From Tamarix chinensis (lineage: Eukaryota; Streptophyta; Magnoliopsida; Caryophyllales; Tamaricaceae), in contig CM060173.1 of assembly GCA_030549775.1 (NCBI GenBank), forward strand, positions 32,544,110 through 32,608,109: a stretch of 64,000 nt of DNA, read 5' to 3'. Shown here in pieces: positions 23,191-35,770 of the stretch (positions within the stretch are counted from its first letter, which is position 1; each line of letters opens with the position of its first letter). The notes under the pieces are model-generated. The model saw only the letters and a list, made by a program, of their open reading frames with translations. It was not told the DNA's origin and did not search any database. The position numbers were made by a program, and so were the translations under genes.

Positions 23191-25116
23191 TCTACCCCCT
23201 TCAAAATAGACTTCGCCCCCGAAGTCTCTTGTAGCTACTAGGGTTAAGGAGAAAACGCTCTAAGTGGATAAGGATAACTTACGAAAAAAATTCTTATAAA
23301 AAAACTACACATTAAGAATAAACTTAATGAAAATTCTACCCTTCGCTTCTCACCGTGGCCGGAATCAAAACGCTTAAAAAAATTCTTTTTGGATTCAAAA
23401 ACAATTGGAAAACAAGGAAAACTTTAACATCTTCTAGTATAAAAATTTCATGGTCACTTACTTAAAGAAATTAATAACAATACATGGTATGTGCATATTT
23501 TTTATGAGATTTCAAAGAAGCATACAATAGGAAATCTCAAATATGCTATTAAATGATTTTTACATATTTCCTAGGAGCATATGAATTACCTCCTTCTCAA
23601 GCAAAATAGAAAAAAGAAATAAAAAAGAAATACCACAAGCCCTTGCTCCCAACTATCCTTCCTTTTTCCTTAAAAACACAAAATAAAATAAAAATAATGA
23701 AAATATTACACATTTAAAAATGAAAAGACAAAAAAATAATCAAAATCAAAAGGAGAGTTATACCCAACAAAGACTGGTGCACCACGAGAAGAAAATGGTG
23801 AGGGAAACTCTTCAAATTTTCTCCCAAATCTAACATTTTTATACTTAAGAAAATATAACAAAGCTAGATAAGGGATCAAGAGAAGGAAAAACAACTAGGA
23901 GAATGGACACAAGAGAGTTTTGGATTTTGGTTATACACTCGAATGACAAAGTAGAAGTGTGTAAGGTGGTAAGGAAAAGCAAAAATAACCACAATGAAGG
24001 GATAGGTGGGATCAAACAAAAGGAGAAAATAAAAGAAACTAAAATAAAACAAGGTAAGCCATAGGGTATAAATAGGGGATGAAGTAACCGAAATCTACAG
24101 CCAAGAGGGGGAGCGATAGCTTGTTATACACTCGAATGACAAAGTAGAAGTGTGTAAGGTGGTGGAGTGGGCTTAGGTTGAATAAAATTATGAACACCAA
24201 GGGATGAGGGAGGTAATGAATCAAGGTACAAGGTTAGTGGAGATCAAATTCAAGTATAAGGGAAGGTAAGTGAAGAAGGTTGGGTGTAAGAAAAATCAAA
24301 AAGGCATAAATAGCATAGGTAGGAAGTGTAAGGATGTGACTTTAACTCAAATTTTAGTTGAATGAATGGGAAAATGGTCAACTTGATTCAAAATATGATC
24401 ATTGGAAGCATAGGGAATGAATCTTATGGGTGAACCATAATTTTAGGATTTATGGATTAGTTTTTGTAGTGGAAAGATCAACAAAGAAGCTAAAATTAAG
24501 AGAAATATAAATAAGATCATAAAACTATGAAAATTTAAGGAAATTCTTGAAATAATATTTTAAACTCGCATGTAAATTTTAATGAATTTCAAATAAGGTT
24601 TGATGTGTAAATTATTGACCTGGTAGTAAACTAACAAGTTTAAAAGGTAATTATAAAAGTAAATATAAAAAATATTTCTAAAATTACAAAAACAAATAGA
24701 TCCTCCTAATTACATATTTATAACCTAAATATAATTTTTCAGAATTTTGAGCTCACATTTGATTTACATTTTAGTTAGTATACCTCTATTACATATTTTT
24801 TGTATAAATTTCAAAATGGATAGAAAACACAAATAAAAGTAAAATAAAATATCTAGATTTATATTTCAACCCATTTAGGATCCAAATAAATTCTTAAAAG
24901 GATATTTTCAAGGTTTAATTTAAAAGTTAGTAGACATGAATTGTATTTTATAAGTAAAATGAGTCTAGTTGGAAAATCAAAATCACTATAGAATCACCCA
25001 AAGAGATCTTAATGATATAAATATTGTATATACATTTCTATAATTAAATATTCATAAAATAACACATTTTAATATTAGTACACATTATTAGTGCTTGTTA
25101 AGGACGAGGTATTACA
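23191..25116 (-). mobile_element. Internal remnant and second minus-strand LTR fragment
   Basis: 23191-23500 begins with the polypurine tract of the LTR to its left and looks like 3' internal sequence without recognisable protein. From about 23500 the sequence takes on LTR character again (cctaggagcatatgaattacctcc near 23571 resembles the start-of-R phrase of other copies). It ends at gaggtattaca, 25116, followed by tgtccgccctatgatatcc, a polypurine tract on the minus strand. A 38-bp phrase beginning gttatacactcgaatgac is repeated at 23929 and 24122. No gene is visible. The junction between the two parts could not be placed. Confidence 0.5.
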
Positions 25117-25703
25117 TGTCCGCCCTATGATATCCTAACTTTAGATAGAGTAAAGCCAACTACTCCAAAAGTCATCCTAGGTAATTCTACAAAGGCACAA
25201 AAACCTAAATTAGAAACATGGATATCAATCCACATACCAACTAAAACAAATACCGCACACCTCCAAATTATGATCAACCCATTTTTCTATGCCATAACTC
25301 GTTCAATCGAATTAAAAAAAGACATATAACTATATCCAAACATTAAGCTCAACAAAGGTAAAACACCAAAGTCAAGCAAGGGTAAACAGGGATACCACCC
25401 CTTTAGGGATATCCTTGGGTTCCCCAAAAGGTCATCAACCATCTAAGGCCAACCAAATCAAATTTCAACACCATTGAGGTATACTAACAATACCCAACAA
25501 CCTAAAATATAACCATCACCCAAAAGCCCAACATTCCCTTTCAAAATTCCAAGACCAAGACTAAGATAAAATCCCAACTCACAATACTCACAAGGCTAAT
25601 ACGAGTTTTTTAAAATAGAAAGAAGACTTAAAACTTTAGGATTGTAAAAATTGAATATCAAAATGACTTTCAATTCTCAACAACCAAAATCTTTGATATC
25701 AAT
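25117..25703 (-). other. Non-coding internal remnant of a minus-strand LTR element
   Basis: It starts with the polypurine tract of the LTR ending at 25116. No conserved domain was found in six frames. It is probably the 3' untranslated region of the internal domain, as at 12234-12585. Confidence 0.35.
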
Positions 25704-25930
25704 TGTAACACCCAACCTCATTAGGGATGCGGGTAGTTACTCTAGAGTGCTTTTGAGATCAATGATCGACCCTACAGATCAGCACGGGTATATATTTTTT
25801 AGTGTGTTTTTTTATTATGAACTCACGTAATTTTTAGAAAACTTTCCAAGAGGTGTCCCATATTTTAATTACTTCAATCCAAGCATGCTTAAACGTGGAT
25901 TAACTATTTTTAGTCAGTATTTTAGTAATT
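25704..25930 (-). mobile_element. Diverged Cassandra LTR (partial element)
   Basis: It begins tgtaacaccc at 25704, preceded by tttgatatcaat, a degenerate copy of the primer-site/LTR junction at 1061-1080. It then follows the Cassandra order: agtgctttt, gatcgaccctacagatcagcacg, aactcacg, ttccaagaggtgtccca, tccaagcatgcttaaacgtgg. The last two stretches are the reverse complement of 5S box C and box A regions. The right end is indistinct and no partner LTR is seen, so the copy is truncated or has lost its mate. Confidence 0.7.
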
Positions 25931-26370
25931 TTGGTTTGGGTTGTTTGAATGTAGGCCATTAAAGGATTAGTTCTCTTTGAGTCTCTTTTTAGTTGGGTTT
26001 AGGTTGCTTTGAGTTAAAATTGGGTTAGAAGTTTGGACAAATTTGGGTTTGGGTTTAAGTCATTTGATTAGGTTTAGCTATCTTGGGTCTAAGTAGGATG
26101 GAACACCTCCTATAGAGATGAAAAATTATTCATAAACCTCTTTTATGAATTTTTCATAAATCTACATTCATGAATTCTTTATGCTTTCATGACAATTCAT
26201 GTATTCTTATTAATGACCTGCCATAAATCAATGGTATTCATAGTTCTATTCCATCTACTACAATCATGATCATAACTTTCTTCATTAAATTATATATTTT
26301 TGATGTATTAAATCAAAAGGAACATGTGAATGATCATTGATAGACTAGACAAGTGTCATAAGTATCTACT
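25931..26370. other. Unassigned AT-rich sequence
   Basis: This contains repeated gggtttaggttg/gggtttgggtttaag phrases (25980-26090) and a stretch with repeated attcatgaattc/catgaattctt motifs (26130-26220). No coding frame or element boundary was found apart from the LTR edge at 26371. Confidence 0.3.
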
Positions 26371-28349
26371 TGTAACACTCCAAATTTTACTACTAAAAAA
26401 ATTTGTTTTACAACAAAGGCATATAATCAAAATATCATGTGTTTACCCCCGTATTTGTTTTAACATACCATCCTTACATCAATCACAAGGCTAAAACCAT
26501 TTAAAGTAAAATAGAGTAATTCAAAATGAGAGAAGCTTTATAAATATTAATATAAGTTTGGAGAATAACTCCAAGATATAATAACAAAATATAATAAAAA
26601 GGGATACCATGGATTGAAGAGTCTAAAAGGTATTCAGATAAAAACATCATCTGGATAACATAAATTTTTGTCCAAACACCCAATACAGGATAAGTGACTC
26701 CTCCCTATATAATGCACTAAAGGCAACAAAATTATCTAGTTGGTCCTCAAAGACCTGAATAAATGCATCCAAGCCATTTACTTCTAGGAATAAGTAGCAC
26801 CCATAAAAAGGATGGTTAGTACGCTACGTACTAAATAAGGTAATAATATTGTTGAGTTAAGGATACAACTAAGTACATGCATTCATAGTATAAGATAAGT
26901 ACACATACAAAACACATCAAATATTACAAGGCAAGTACTAATCCGGGCCTCTTTATTAGATATAACCATTTTCATTCTTTTATTTATTTTGAGTTCAAGG
27001 ACGCCCATGATTCTTAAATTGATGGAATGGTCTGAAGCATATCTCAGGAATAATACACATGGGCCACTATTATCATCCAGTGGAATGAATCTAATATCTC
27101 TTAGGACAGAACGCTCTTGAGCCACTATTCTTAAACCGATCAAACAAACTGAAGCACCTTTTAAGGAAAACACACCTAAGCCACTATTATCGTCCGATGG
27201 AATGGACCCATAAACCCTTGGTCCTAACTCACATACTTTTCTACTTTAAATCATTGATATTGTATCAATTACGCATACTTATCTCAAATAATATTCTTAT
27301 TCACGATGAGTATAGGGCCCCAATATTCTTAATCTGGTAGAACAGACTGAAGCACCTTTTAGGAACAACACACCTAAACCAATATTATCATTTGGTGAAA
27401 TGGATCTATAAAACATCTCTTAGGATAAAACACTTCTGAGCCACTATTATTGTTCGGTGGAACATACCTATAAACACATTGGCCTGACTCACATGATCTT
27501 TTACTTTAAATGATTAAAGTCTTATTCATGTTTGATTTGTAAAGTATAGAACATGTTAAAAACAAGTAAGGTCTGTCATAAGATCATAAGACCATTCTCT
27601 AGGGTTATGACTAGAGGTGGCAAACGGGTCGGGCGGGTCGGGTTTGGGTCGGGTCATAGCGGGTCGGGTCATTAACGGGTCGGGTCATAGCGGGTCATTT
27701 GACTATTGCGGGTCGGGTGCGGGTCGGGTCGGGTCACTAACGGGTCGGGTCATTTCGGGTCAATCAATTTGGCGGGTCGGTTGCGTGTCGGGTCGGGTCA
27801 TTAACGGATCGGGTCATTTCGGGTCAATTTGTCGGGTCGGGTTGGTTGCGGGTCGGGTCATTTCGGGTCAATTTTCGGGTCGGGTCGGGTCGGTTTCGGG
27901 TCGGGTCATTTCGGTTTCGGATCATTCTGGTCAGGTCGGTTTCGGGTCGGGTCATTTCGGTTCCGGGTTATTTCGGGTTAATTTGTCGAGTCGGGTTAGG
28001 CCCGACTATTCGAGTTAAGAAAACTTGGATTCAGATAATTTCGGGTTAACTTGACTGGTGGTAGGGTGACTAGGGTCGGGTTGGTTTCGGGTCATTTTCT
28101 AGTTCACGTGAGTAGGTGGCTTCGGCCGGTTTAGGTCATTTCATATTTTCATATAATAATATAATATGACAGGTTAGTTATGTTCGAGTTGTTTCGAGTT
28201 AAATTGATGGGTGGGGTCATTTAACTCATTTCATACAATTTGACGGGTTGAATTCAATTAGTTACGGGTTAACTTAATGGGTCGAGTTTTGACGGGTTTA
28301 CTCATATTCGAGCCTAAGTAATTATCATTTCATAAATCATAAATATTAG

Positions 28350-30140
28350 AGACAGACAATCATAAGATTAATATTGCAGATAAAAGAATTAAAAATATTA
28401 AATGCGCTTTATTTTCACAAATAAATAGTAAAGATATTTATAAATTTTAATAATAAAAAATATTGCGCTTTGAATCAAACAAAGATATTTATCACTGATT
28501 ATAATTTATTTGATAGCTTAAAATATTTAATTACTTAAAAAAGATAATTTTATAAAATAAAGATGATCAAAACAAGATTATACAATGTATAATTAATTAT
28601 CATTTATTACATTGTATATATTAGATACAATAATAAGATTACTAGTAAAGATAAATGAAATAAGAATATTATATGTGTTTTATTTTTACAAAGGTAAATA
28701 ATAAAAATATTTATAAGTTTTAATAGTATTATATTCGATTGCTTAAAATATTTATAAATTTTAAAAGTAAAAATATTAGATATTTATAATATATTATATT
28801 TACTTAATTAGTTAAAATATTTGATTACTTAAAAAAAGATAATTTTATAAAATAAAGATGAGCATAACAAGAATAAAAAATGTATAATTATCATTTATTA
28901 CATTGTAAATATTAGATACAATCATAAGATTATTAGTAAAGATAAATGAAAAAAGAGTATTATATGTATTTTATTTTTACAAAGGTAAATAATAAAGATA
29001 TTTATAAGTTTTAATAGTATTATATTTGATTGCTTTAAACATTTATAAATATTACATGTAAAAATATTAGATGTTTATCATATATTATATTTAATTGATT
29101 ACTTAAAAAAAGATAATTTTATAAAATAAAGGTGAGCATAACAAGAATAAACAATGTATAATTATCATTTATTACACTGTATATATTAGATACAATACAA
29201 TCATAAGATCAATAGTAAAGATAAATAAAATAAGAGTATTATATGTGTTTTATTTTTACAAAGGTAAATAATAAATAAATTTATAAGTTTTGATAGTATT
29301 ATATTTGATTGCTTTAAACATTTATAAATTTTACATGTAAAAATATTAGATGTTTATTGTATATTATATTTAATTGATTACTTAAAATATTTGATTACTT
29401 AAAAAAAGATAATTGTATAAAATAAAGGTGAGCATAACAAGAATATACAATGTATAATTATCATTTATTACATTGTATATACTAGATACAATACAAATAT
29501 ACAATCATAAGATCACTAGTAAAGATAGATAAAATAAGAATATTATATGTGTTTTATTTTTACAAAGATAAATAATAAAGATATTTATAAGTTTTGATAG
29601 TATTATACTTGATTGCTTTAAACATTTATAAATTTTACATGTAAAAATATTAGATGTTTATTGTATATTATATTTAATTGATTACTTAAAATATTTGATT
29701 ACTTAAAAAAAGATAATTCTATAAAATAAAGGTGAGCATAACAAGAATATACAATGTATAAGGATCATTTATTACATTATATATAGTAGATACAATACAA
29801 TCATAAGATCACTAGTAAAGATAAATGAAATAAGAGTATTATATGTGTTTTATTTTTACAAAGGTAAATAATAAAGATATGTATAAGTTTTAATTATATT
29901 ATATTTGATTTCTTTAAACATTTATAAACTTTAAAAGTAAAAATATTAGATGTTTATCATATATTATATTTAATTGATTAGTTAAAATATTTGATTACTT
30001 AAAAAAAGATAATTTTATAAAATAAATGTGAGTATAACAAGAATATACAATGTATAATTATCATTTATTACATTGTATATATTAGATACAATACAATCAT
30101 AAAATCACTAGTAAAGATAAATGAAATAAGAATATTATCC
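28350..30140. repeat. About 295-bp AT-rich tandem array inside the hAT element
   Basis: About six imperfect units. The marker phrase actagtaaagataaat recurs at about 28635, 28927, 29207, 29510, 29807 and 30102, giving spacings of roughly 280-303 bp. Each unit also has attatcatttattacattgta, ttttatttttacaaa and aaaaaagataatt. The spacing differences come from small indels. It has no coding capacity. Confidence 0.8.
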
Positions 30141-31339
30141 TTCATACATATTAACAATCTTAATTGCATTTTTAGTTATGAATAAACTAAATTTTATTTT
30201 TAAAGTCTCAAGAGATCCAAATATAGTATTAACTTACACAAATATAAACTTTACCAATACTTTAATTAAAAAAAACTAACAAAAATAGTTTGACCAATTT
30301 AATATTTATTTAGAGCATCTGGTGTAAAAAAAAATATATTCTAAATTTAAATTTAGGGACTTTAAATTTAGAATTGTAGTTATGGGAAAAAAAATTTACC
30401 CACAAATTTTGTGTGCTTAAAAATTTCAAGTTCTTGATCCATACTTGCGGTACGTGGATTTTTTAATACTTTTTAATATATTTTTAGCTCAATTTATACT
30501 GTTAGAATATATATATATATAACACGGTTAATATTAACAGTAAAAAAATTTACCTACAAAAGTATTATTTTCTTATCCAATAATTTTTATATCATTTATT
30601 CTATCTTTTTTTTTCATATTCATTTCTCTATATAATTTATCTTATTAATTTCTCTAGTTGTATTTATTTTATTAACATTATTATATTTATATTTTTATTG
30701 TAATATTTTTATTAATTATTATTATTATAGTAAAAAAAAATATAATAAGTTATTTTAAACATAATTTAAATTAAATAATAATTTTATATATTTTCATTAA
30801 TTATTAATTATTATATATATATTCATATAAATTAAAAATTAAATAATATAAAATATAAATATTAATATTATAATTAACAAAAATAATTAGATATTGTAAA
30901 TTTAAAATTGATGAACGTAGAATACTAAATTATATTTAAAGTAAATTAATAATATTAAAAGAAAAAATATAACTAAAACTTTAAATTTAGGGTTGTAACG
31001 TGAGATACTCTTGATACGATGTATAGTTATTATTTGTTGGATTTTGTAGGTGATAAGTGATAAATTGATAACTAATAAATGATACTATTATACTCTTCTA
31101 TTAAGAGTTTCTTCAAATAGGCGGATTAGTAGATGTAATAATCACGTTTTGAAAATCATTTTATAGGATTATAACTGGATGTTTGTCTTTTTTATTTTGG
31201 TTTTTTATTTATTAATAATATATCTTATTAGGATATCATTAATAAATAAGAATGTCTAGGGTAAAATTATGAAAAATAAGTACAATTTATAAAATACTAT
31301 ATTTTTTAAAAGCTTTAAATGAATAATAAAATATATGTA

Positions 31340-31341
<2 letters not shown>

Positions 31342-31378
<37 letters not shown>
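31342..31378. repeat. (TTA)n microsatellite
   Basis: About twelve TTA units near the right subterminal region of the hAT element. Confidence 0.9.
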
Positions 31379-31382
<4 letters not shown>

Positions 31383-33859
31383 TTTGATGTCTGATCAGGT
31401 TAATATTGAGTTAGATCGGGTGATTGTCGGGTCGGGTCAACGTTGGGTCGGGTCGGCTTCGGGTCGGGTCAAAGCGGGTCGGGTCAATAACGGGTCGGGT
31501 CACTATCGGGTCGGGTCAATTACGGGTCGGGTCGGCATCGGGTTGGGTCAATGAAGGGTCGGGTCACTATCGGGTCGGGTCAATAACGGGTCGTAGGTTG
31601 GGATCGGGTCGGGTCGGGTTTGGGTCGGGTTGATTATTATCGGGTTAGTGCCGGGTCGGGTCATTGTCGGGTCGGGTCTGGGTCGGGTCGGGTTGCTAAA
31701 TTTTTCGGGTCGTAACGGGTCGGGTCGGGTTGGGCGGGTCGGGTCAACTTTTGCCGGCTCTAGTTATGACCCTTATATTTCCCCAAACCCTAAGTTCACA
31801 TTTCTATCGTAACTATTATTTTGTTACTCTTTTAGCCACAAAACTTAGTAATTCTTCCTCAAACATGTTATTAACAACATACTCAAATTTTAAGGCCTAA
31901 CTGTAAGTTCTTGTACATACAATAATAACCCTACCTCAAAAATTACTATTTCTAGGGCTTATAAAATTGAATTTCATAAATCTATCATAAATTTTCATGT
32001 AGGGCTCAAAAAACCACCAAATTCAATATATATTCCAAAAAAATGAATATTAACAACAAATTATGATTTCATGGTCTAACCCTATTGTTTTATACGTGTG
32101 ATAATAGCCTTTTGTTTTAGGGTTACTATTCCCAAATTAAACCATTTTCCAACTTTATTAAACTTAGCTCATTCACAACTACTCTAAGCACATTATATAA
32201 AATCCTTATCATATTTTGGATGATATAACACCTTAAAATTTTATGATTCTAATGTTTAACCCACGTTGACCAAAATATCCTTATCGTTAACAAATATTTA
32301 TTTCATGCAAATCTTATATGTTTGATAATATTATATCCAAATCCTCCATTTATAACCATACAATTTATTTTACTCATGTCATACTCATCAAAAGATTAAT
32401 AATGTAATACCCCATATCTTTAAATTCAATTAAATTAAACTTAATTATTTTATTAGTGTGATTTGATGTAAACATTTAATTACTTTAATTTTGATTTGTT
32501 TTATGGATTTATCGACGATTTTGACTTCTTATTTGAATTTAATTAATCGTTGTCATTGTGGATTATTCTAAATAAATTCATTCATGACCATGATTTTATT
32601 ATATTCATATGATTTTAATTTTCAGTTAAAAATATGTATTTCCGTTCTTTCTTGTATTTCGATTTTAAATATTTTAGATTCGTTTTCGATTATAACTTCA
32701 TCGTGTGATTATGACTTTGTTTTGGAGTTATATTTCATTAACGATATATATATTATTTAAATTATAACATTTCTATTTAAAATAGTCAAATTTATTTTAA
32801 TGATTTTCTCCGTAGAAAATATTTCTGATTGTGAATTTATTCATTTTCGAAGTCGTTAAGATCTTTGGAAATTTTTAGATTAAAAATATTTTTGGAGATT
32901 ATTTATAAATTTCTTTTCAAAATTAATTTTCTTCTGTTTGACCCTTCTTGGTTTGCGGAAGACCAATTTTAGATATTATTGAAATTAGTCTTGATTTATT
33001 AGAATTTGACTTAAATATTTTCTTATATACTTTTAAATAATTTTTTGAGGTATTATAATGTATTTTCGTAAATAATATAATTTTTTACATTCATTGGTAA
33101 ATTTTCTAAAAGCATTTCCAAAATTCTTTATATAGGTCCTATATCGATTTTAGGCATTCGGATCCTTGCGAAATGATTTTTCATTAAATAAATTTTAGAT
33201 AAAATCTTCCAATAATATTTTTAGATGTTTAATATTTATTTATATATGTGTATTTGCAAAAAAAAAAAAAAAAACACCCCCTCTTCCTTTTCTTTTTCTC
33301 TCTTCTTCTCTCCCTTCTCTTATTTTTCTCTTTCCTGTTCGTGTTCCCTACACCTAAGCCCAACCCCTACAATCTCCTTCCCCCAGCTCCTCCATTGCCA
33401 ACCATCTGCTACCACTACAGACACCGCCACCACGACGCCACAGCAACAACTAAAGCAGCGTAATAGTCAAAGCACGCAGCAGTAACAACAAGCAACAACA
33501 ACAGGTTGCATAGGTCGTGCCGCTGTCTAGCCACAACAAGCTCGGGTGATGGTCGGCGAGCAACAGTCAACCTCCGCCGAAGCTTCCCTAGTCTTTATTC
33601 TCCCCGATTTACAACTCCTTTTTTAGTATAAATTTTCAAAAACCCTAACCCTTATTTTGATTAATTTAGTATGAATTAGCTTATGATAAGCTAAATTGAT
33701 TGTTTGATTATGTATATATATATATTGTATGATTGATTTAGATTGATTAATTGTAGTATATTTGGTTGATTTGTGAAAATCAGATTTTTGACCAGGTTAT
33801 GCCTGAATTTTTCGGATTCATCCTATTAAGCTATTTTGAGTAAATTGATTTTACAATAT

Positions 33860-34700
33860 ACTGTGAAATGTATATAATTTCATGTCGGAACCATCAATTT
33901 GATAATTTTGGGCAAAACTAACCGAAATTAGATTTCTAGGTCAAAATCCATGTGTGACGAAATTAGATTGCATAATTGAGTTGTTTCACTCAATTGATTT
34001 TATAATAACCTTTGAAATGTATTTAATTTCATATCAGAAGTGTTAATTTGGGAAAATTGTATGAAATTGATCAAAATTAAATTTTTAGGTCAAAACTCTT
34101 GTGGGTCTAAATTGGATTGTGTAATCGGATTGTTTTATTCAATTGATTATATAATTTACATTAGAATAAATTTAATTGTAATTCCAAACTGTCAATTTAA
34201 ATATTTTAGCAATATTTGATCGAATTTACATTCCGGGCCCAAAACCCTAATTGTGTTAAATTGGGTTTTCTTTCACTATTTTTGATCAATTAATTATATG
34301 ATATGTTATAAAATATGTCTAACTACATTTATAAACCTTCAATTTAAATAAATCAACAAAATTTAACCGAATTACATTTTCGGGCCTAAAACCCTAGGTT
34401 TCAAGTGAAATTATGAAATTGGTCATTTGTATAGTAATTTTTCTAAAATTGAATTTATAAAAATAGTTGAAATGATCATAATTGCATTCTAACGCTTTCA
34501 ATTGGAATTAATCGATTTGAAGTATTTTAGTTTGTGTCTTAGGTTTTGAAACCCTAATTTCGGAAGTCGATTATCTTAAATTGGTGGTTCATAAGATTAT
34601 ATGTATTGAAATTGATTATCTAGATTCATCTAAAATTAGTTTAATTGTGTTTTAAAGCTATCAATTTGGAGTAATCAAAGTTAATTATTCGAGTCATAGT
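33860..34700. repeat. Degenerate tandem array, about 150-bp period, in solo LTR
   Basis: The phrase gaaatgtatataatttcatgtcgg and its decayed versions recur at about 33864, 34014, 34163, 34311, 34466 and 34633. Each is followed by atcaattt..., a gggc(c/a)aaaa(c/a)cc(c/t)ta-type phrase and an aaattgga-like segment. Confidence 0.6.
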
Positions 34701-35507
34701 TCGGGCATTAAAAACCCTATTTTCGGATATGGTTTTATAAAAATGATTTGCTTATGCTTCTTGCACCTAGTAAATTACTAGTTTTGGATTTAAAATCATT
34801 ATAACTATATTATTATATTATCGAGTTGGATCAGTTCCCTAAAAATTGGTTGGTTTGCCTCTTTAGTTATAAAACCTAATTAGTAAGTCATTTATGATAA
34901 AAATTAACTTATAATATATTATTCTTTCCTCGGCTTTCCAAATTAATTTGAAATGTCCCAAGTGATATGTGTTAAACCCAATTTGGTTAATATTTAATAT
35001 TAAATCTTAATAGAGCAACGCTCGTGAGTCTTAGATTTCGGACACATTTTCCAAGAAAGATTATTTGTGTCTATTTGTATTTATTTAATTATAATAATTG
35101 AATTATTGATCAATAAGATAGTCTCTAACCTAGTTTTCACTTTCTATCGACAATTTAGGAAAAATTTCTCGTAGATTTTCAAGCTCTCGATAGCTCTCTC
35201 TCTTTCTCAATTTGCTTAGCTAGCTTCGAATTTAGGTAAGTCATTACTTACCTTTACTTATGGCAGAATATGGAATGCATGTCAGCTTGGAGTAGAAGGT
35301 GATGAGTATGTGTGGTTATTTAATTATGTCAAGCTTATGTAGTATTATTGTGTGATAATTGTATGTATGTATGAGTTATAGCTTTAATGCAAATGCATGT
35401 TCGTACGCCTCTTGAATATTGTATGTATTGGAGTATCTGAAGGATTGAGTATGGATTGAAATTATATGATACCTTATGTTGTATCTTTATGTCATGGAAT
35501 TATCCAG

Positions 35508-35770
35508 ATCTAATGCCACCTAAAATTATTCGGCCTCGGTGCCATATTAATTGGTTTAGCTTTAATGCCCCTGAAATTATTCGGCTTTAATGGCACGTGA
35601 ATTGGTTCGGCTTTAATACCACTTGAATTGATTCGAATTTCATGCCCCTAGAATCGATCGGATTTAATGCCATTTGGATTGGTTCGGCTTTAATGCCACT
35701 TGGATTGGTTCGGTTTTAATTTTGCTTGAAATTTATCTACTTTAATGCCGCTTAGCTTTATTAGCTTTTA
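35508..35770. repeat. 26-bp tandem array in solo LTR
   Basis: About ten units of ggctttaatgccacttggat plus tggttc, with substitutions between units. The period is 26 bp wherever I could count it. The units are directly adjacent and carry no open frame. Confidence 0.8.

Larger units (their letters stand above)
27612..31762. mobile_element. Non-autonomous hAT element, 4.15 kb
   Basis: It is flanked by a perfect 8-bp duplication gttatgac (27604-27611 and 31763-31770). Termini are tagaggtggcaa on the left and ttgccggctcta on the right, inverted repeats matching at 10 of 12 positions, with the hAT-type TAGAGxxGGCAA pattern. Both subterminal regions (27625-28290 and 31424-31752) are dense in GGGTCGGGTC-like units; the G-rich strand is the plus strand at both ends. 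The centre is an AT-rich tandem array (28350-30140) and more AT-rich DNA. No transposase frame exists; open frames at 27617-28049 and 31424-31812 are translations of the G-rich repeats. It sits inside the minus-strand LTR. Confidence 0.85.

Noticed and set aside
27617..28018. 133-codon glycine/arginine/valine-rich frame
   Set aside because: It is the direct translation of GGGTCGGGTC repeats in the hAT end; the repeat array explains it fully.
35508..35770. CRISPR-like regular repeats
   Set aside because: The 26-bp units are directly adjacent with no unique spacers, in plant LTR DNA; this is an ordinary tandem array.
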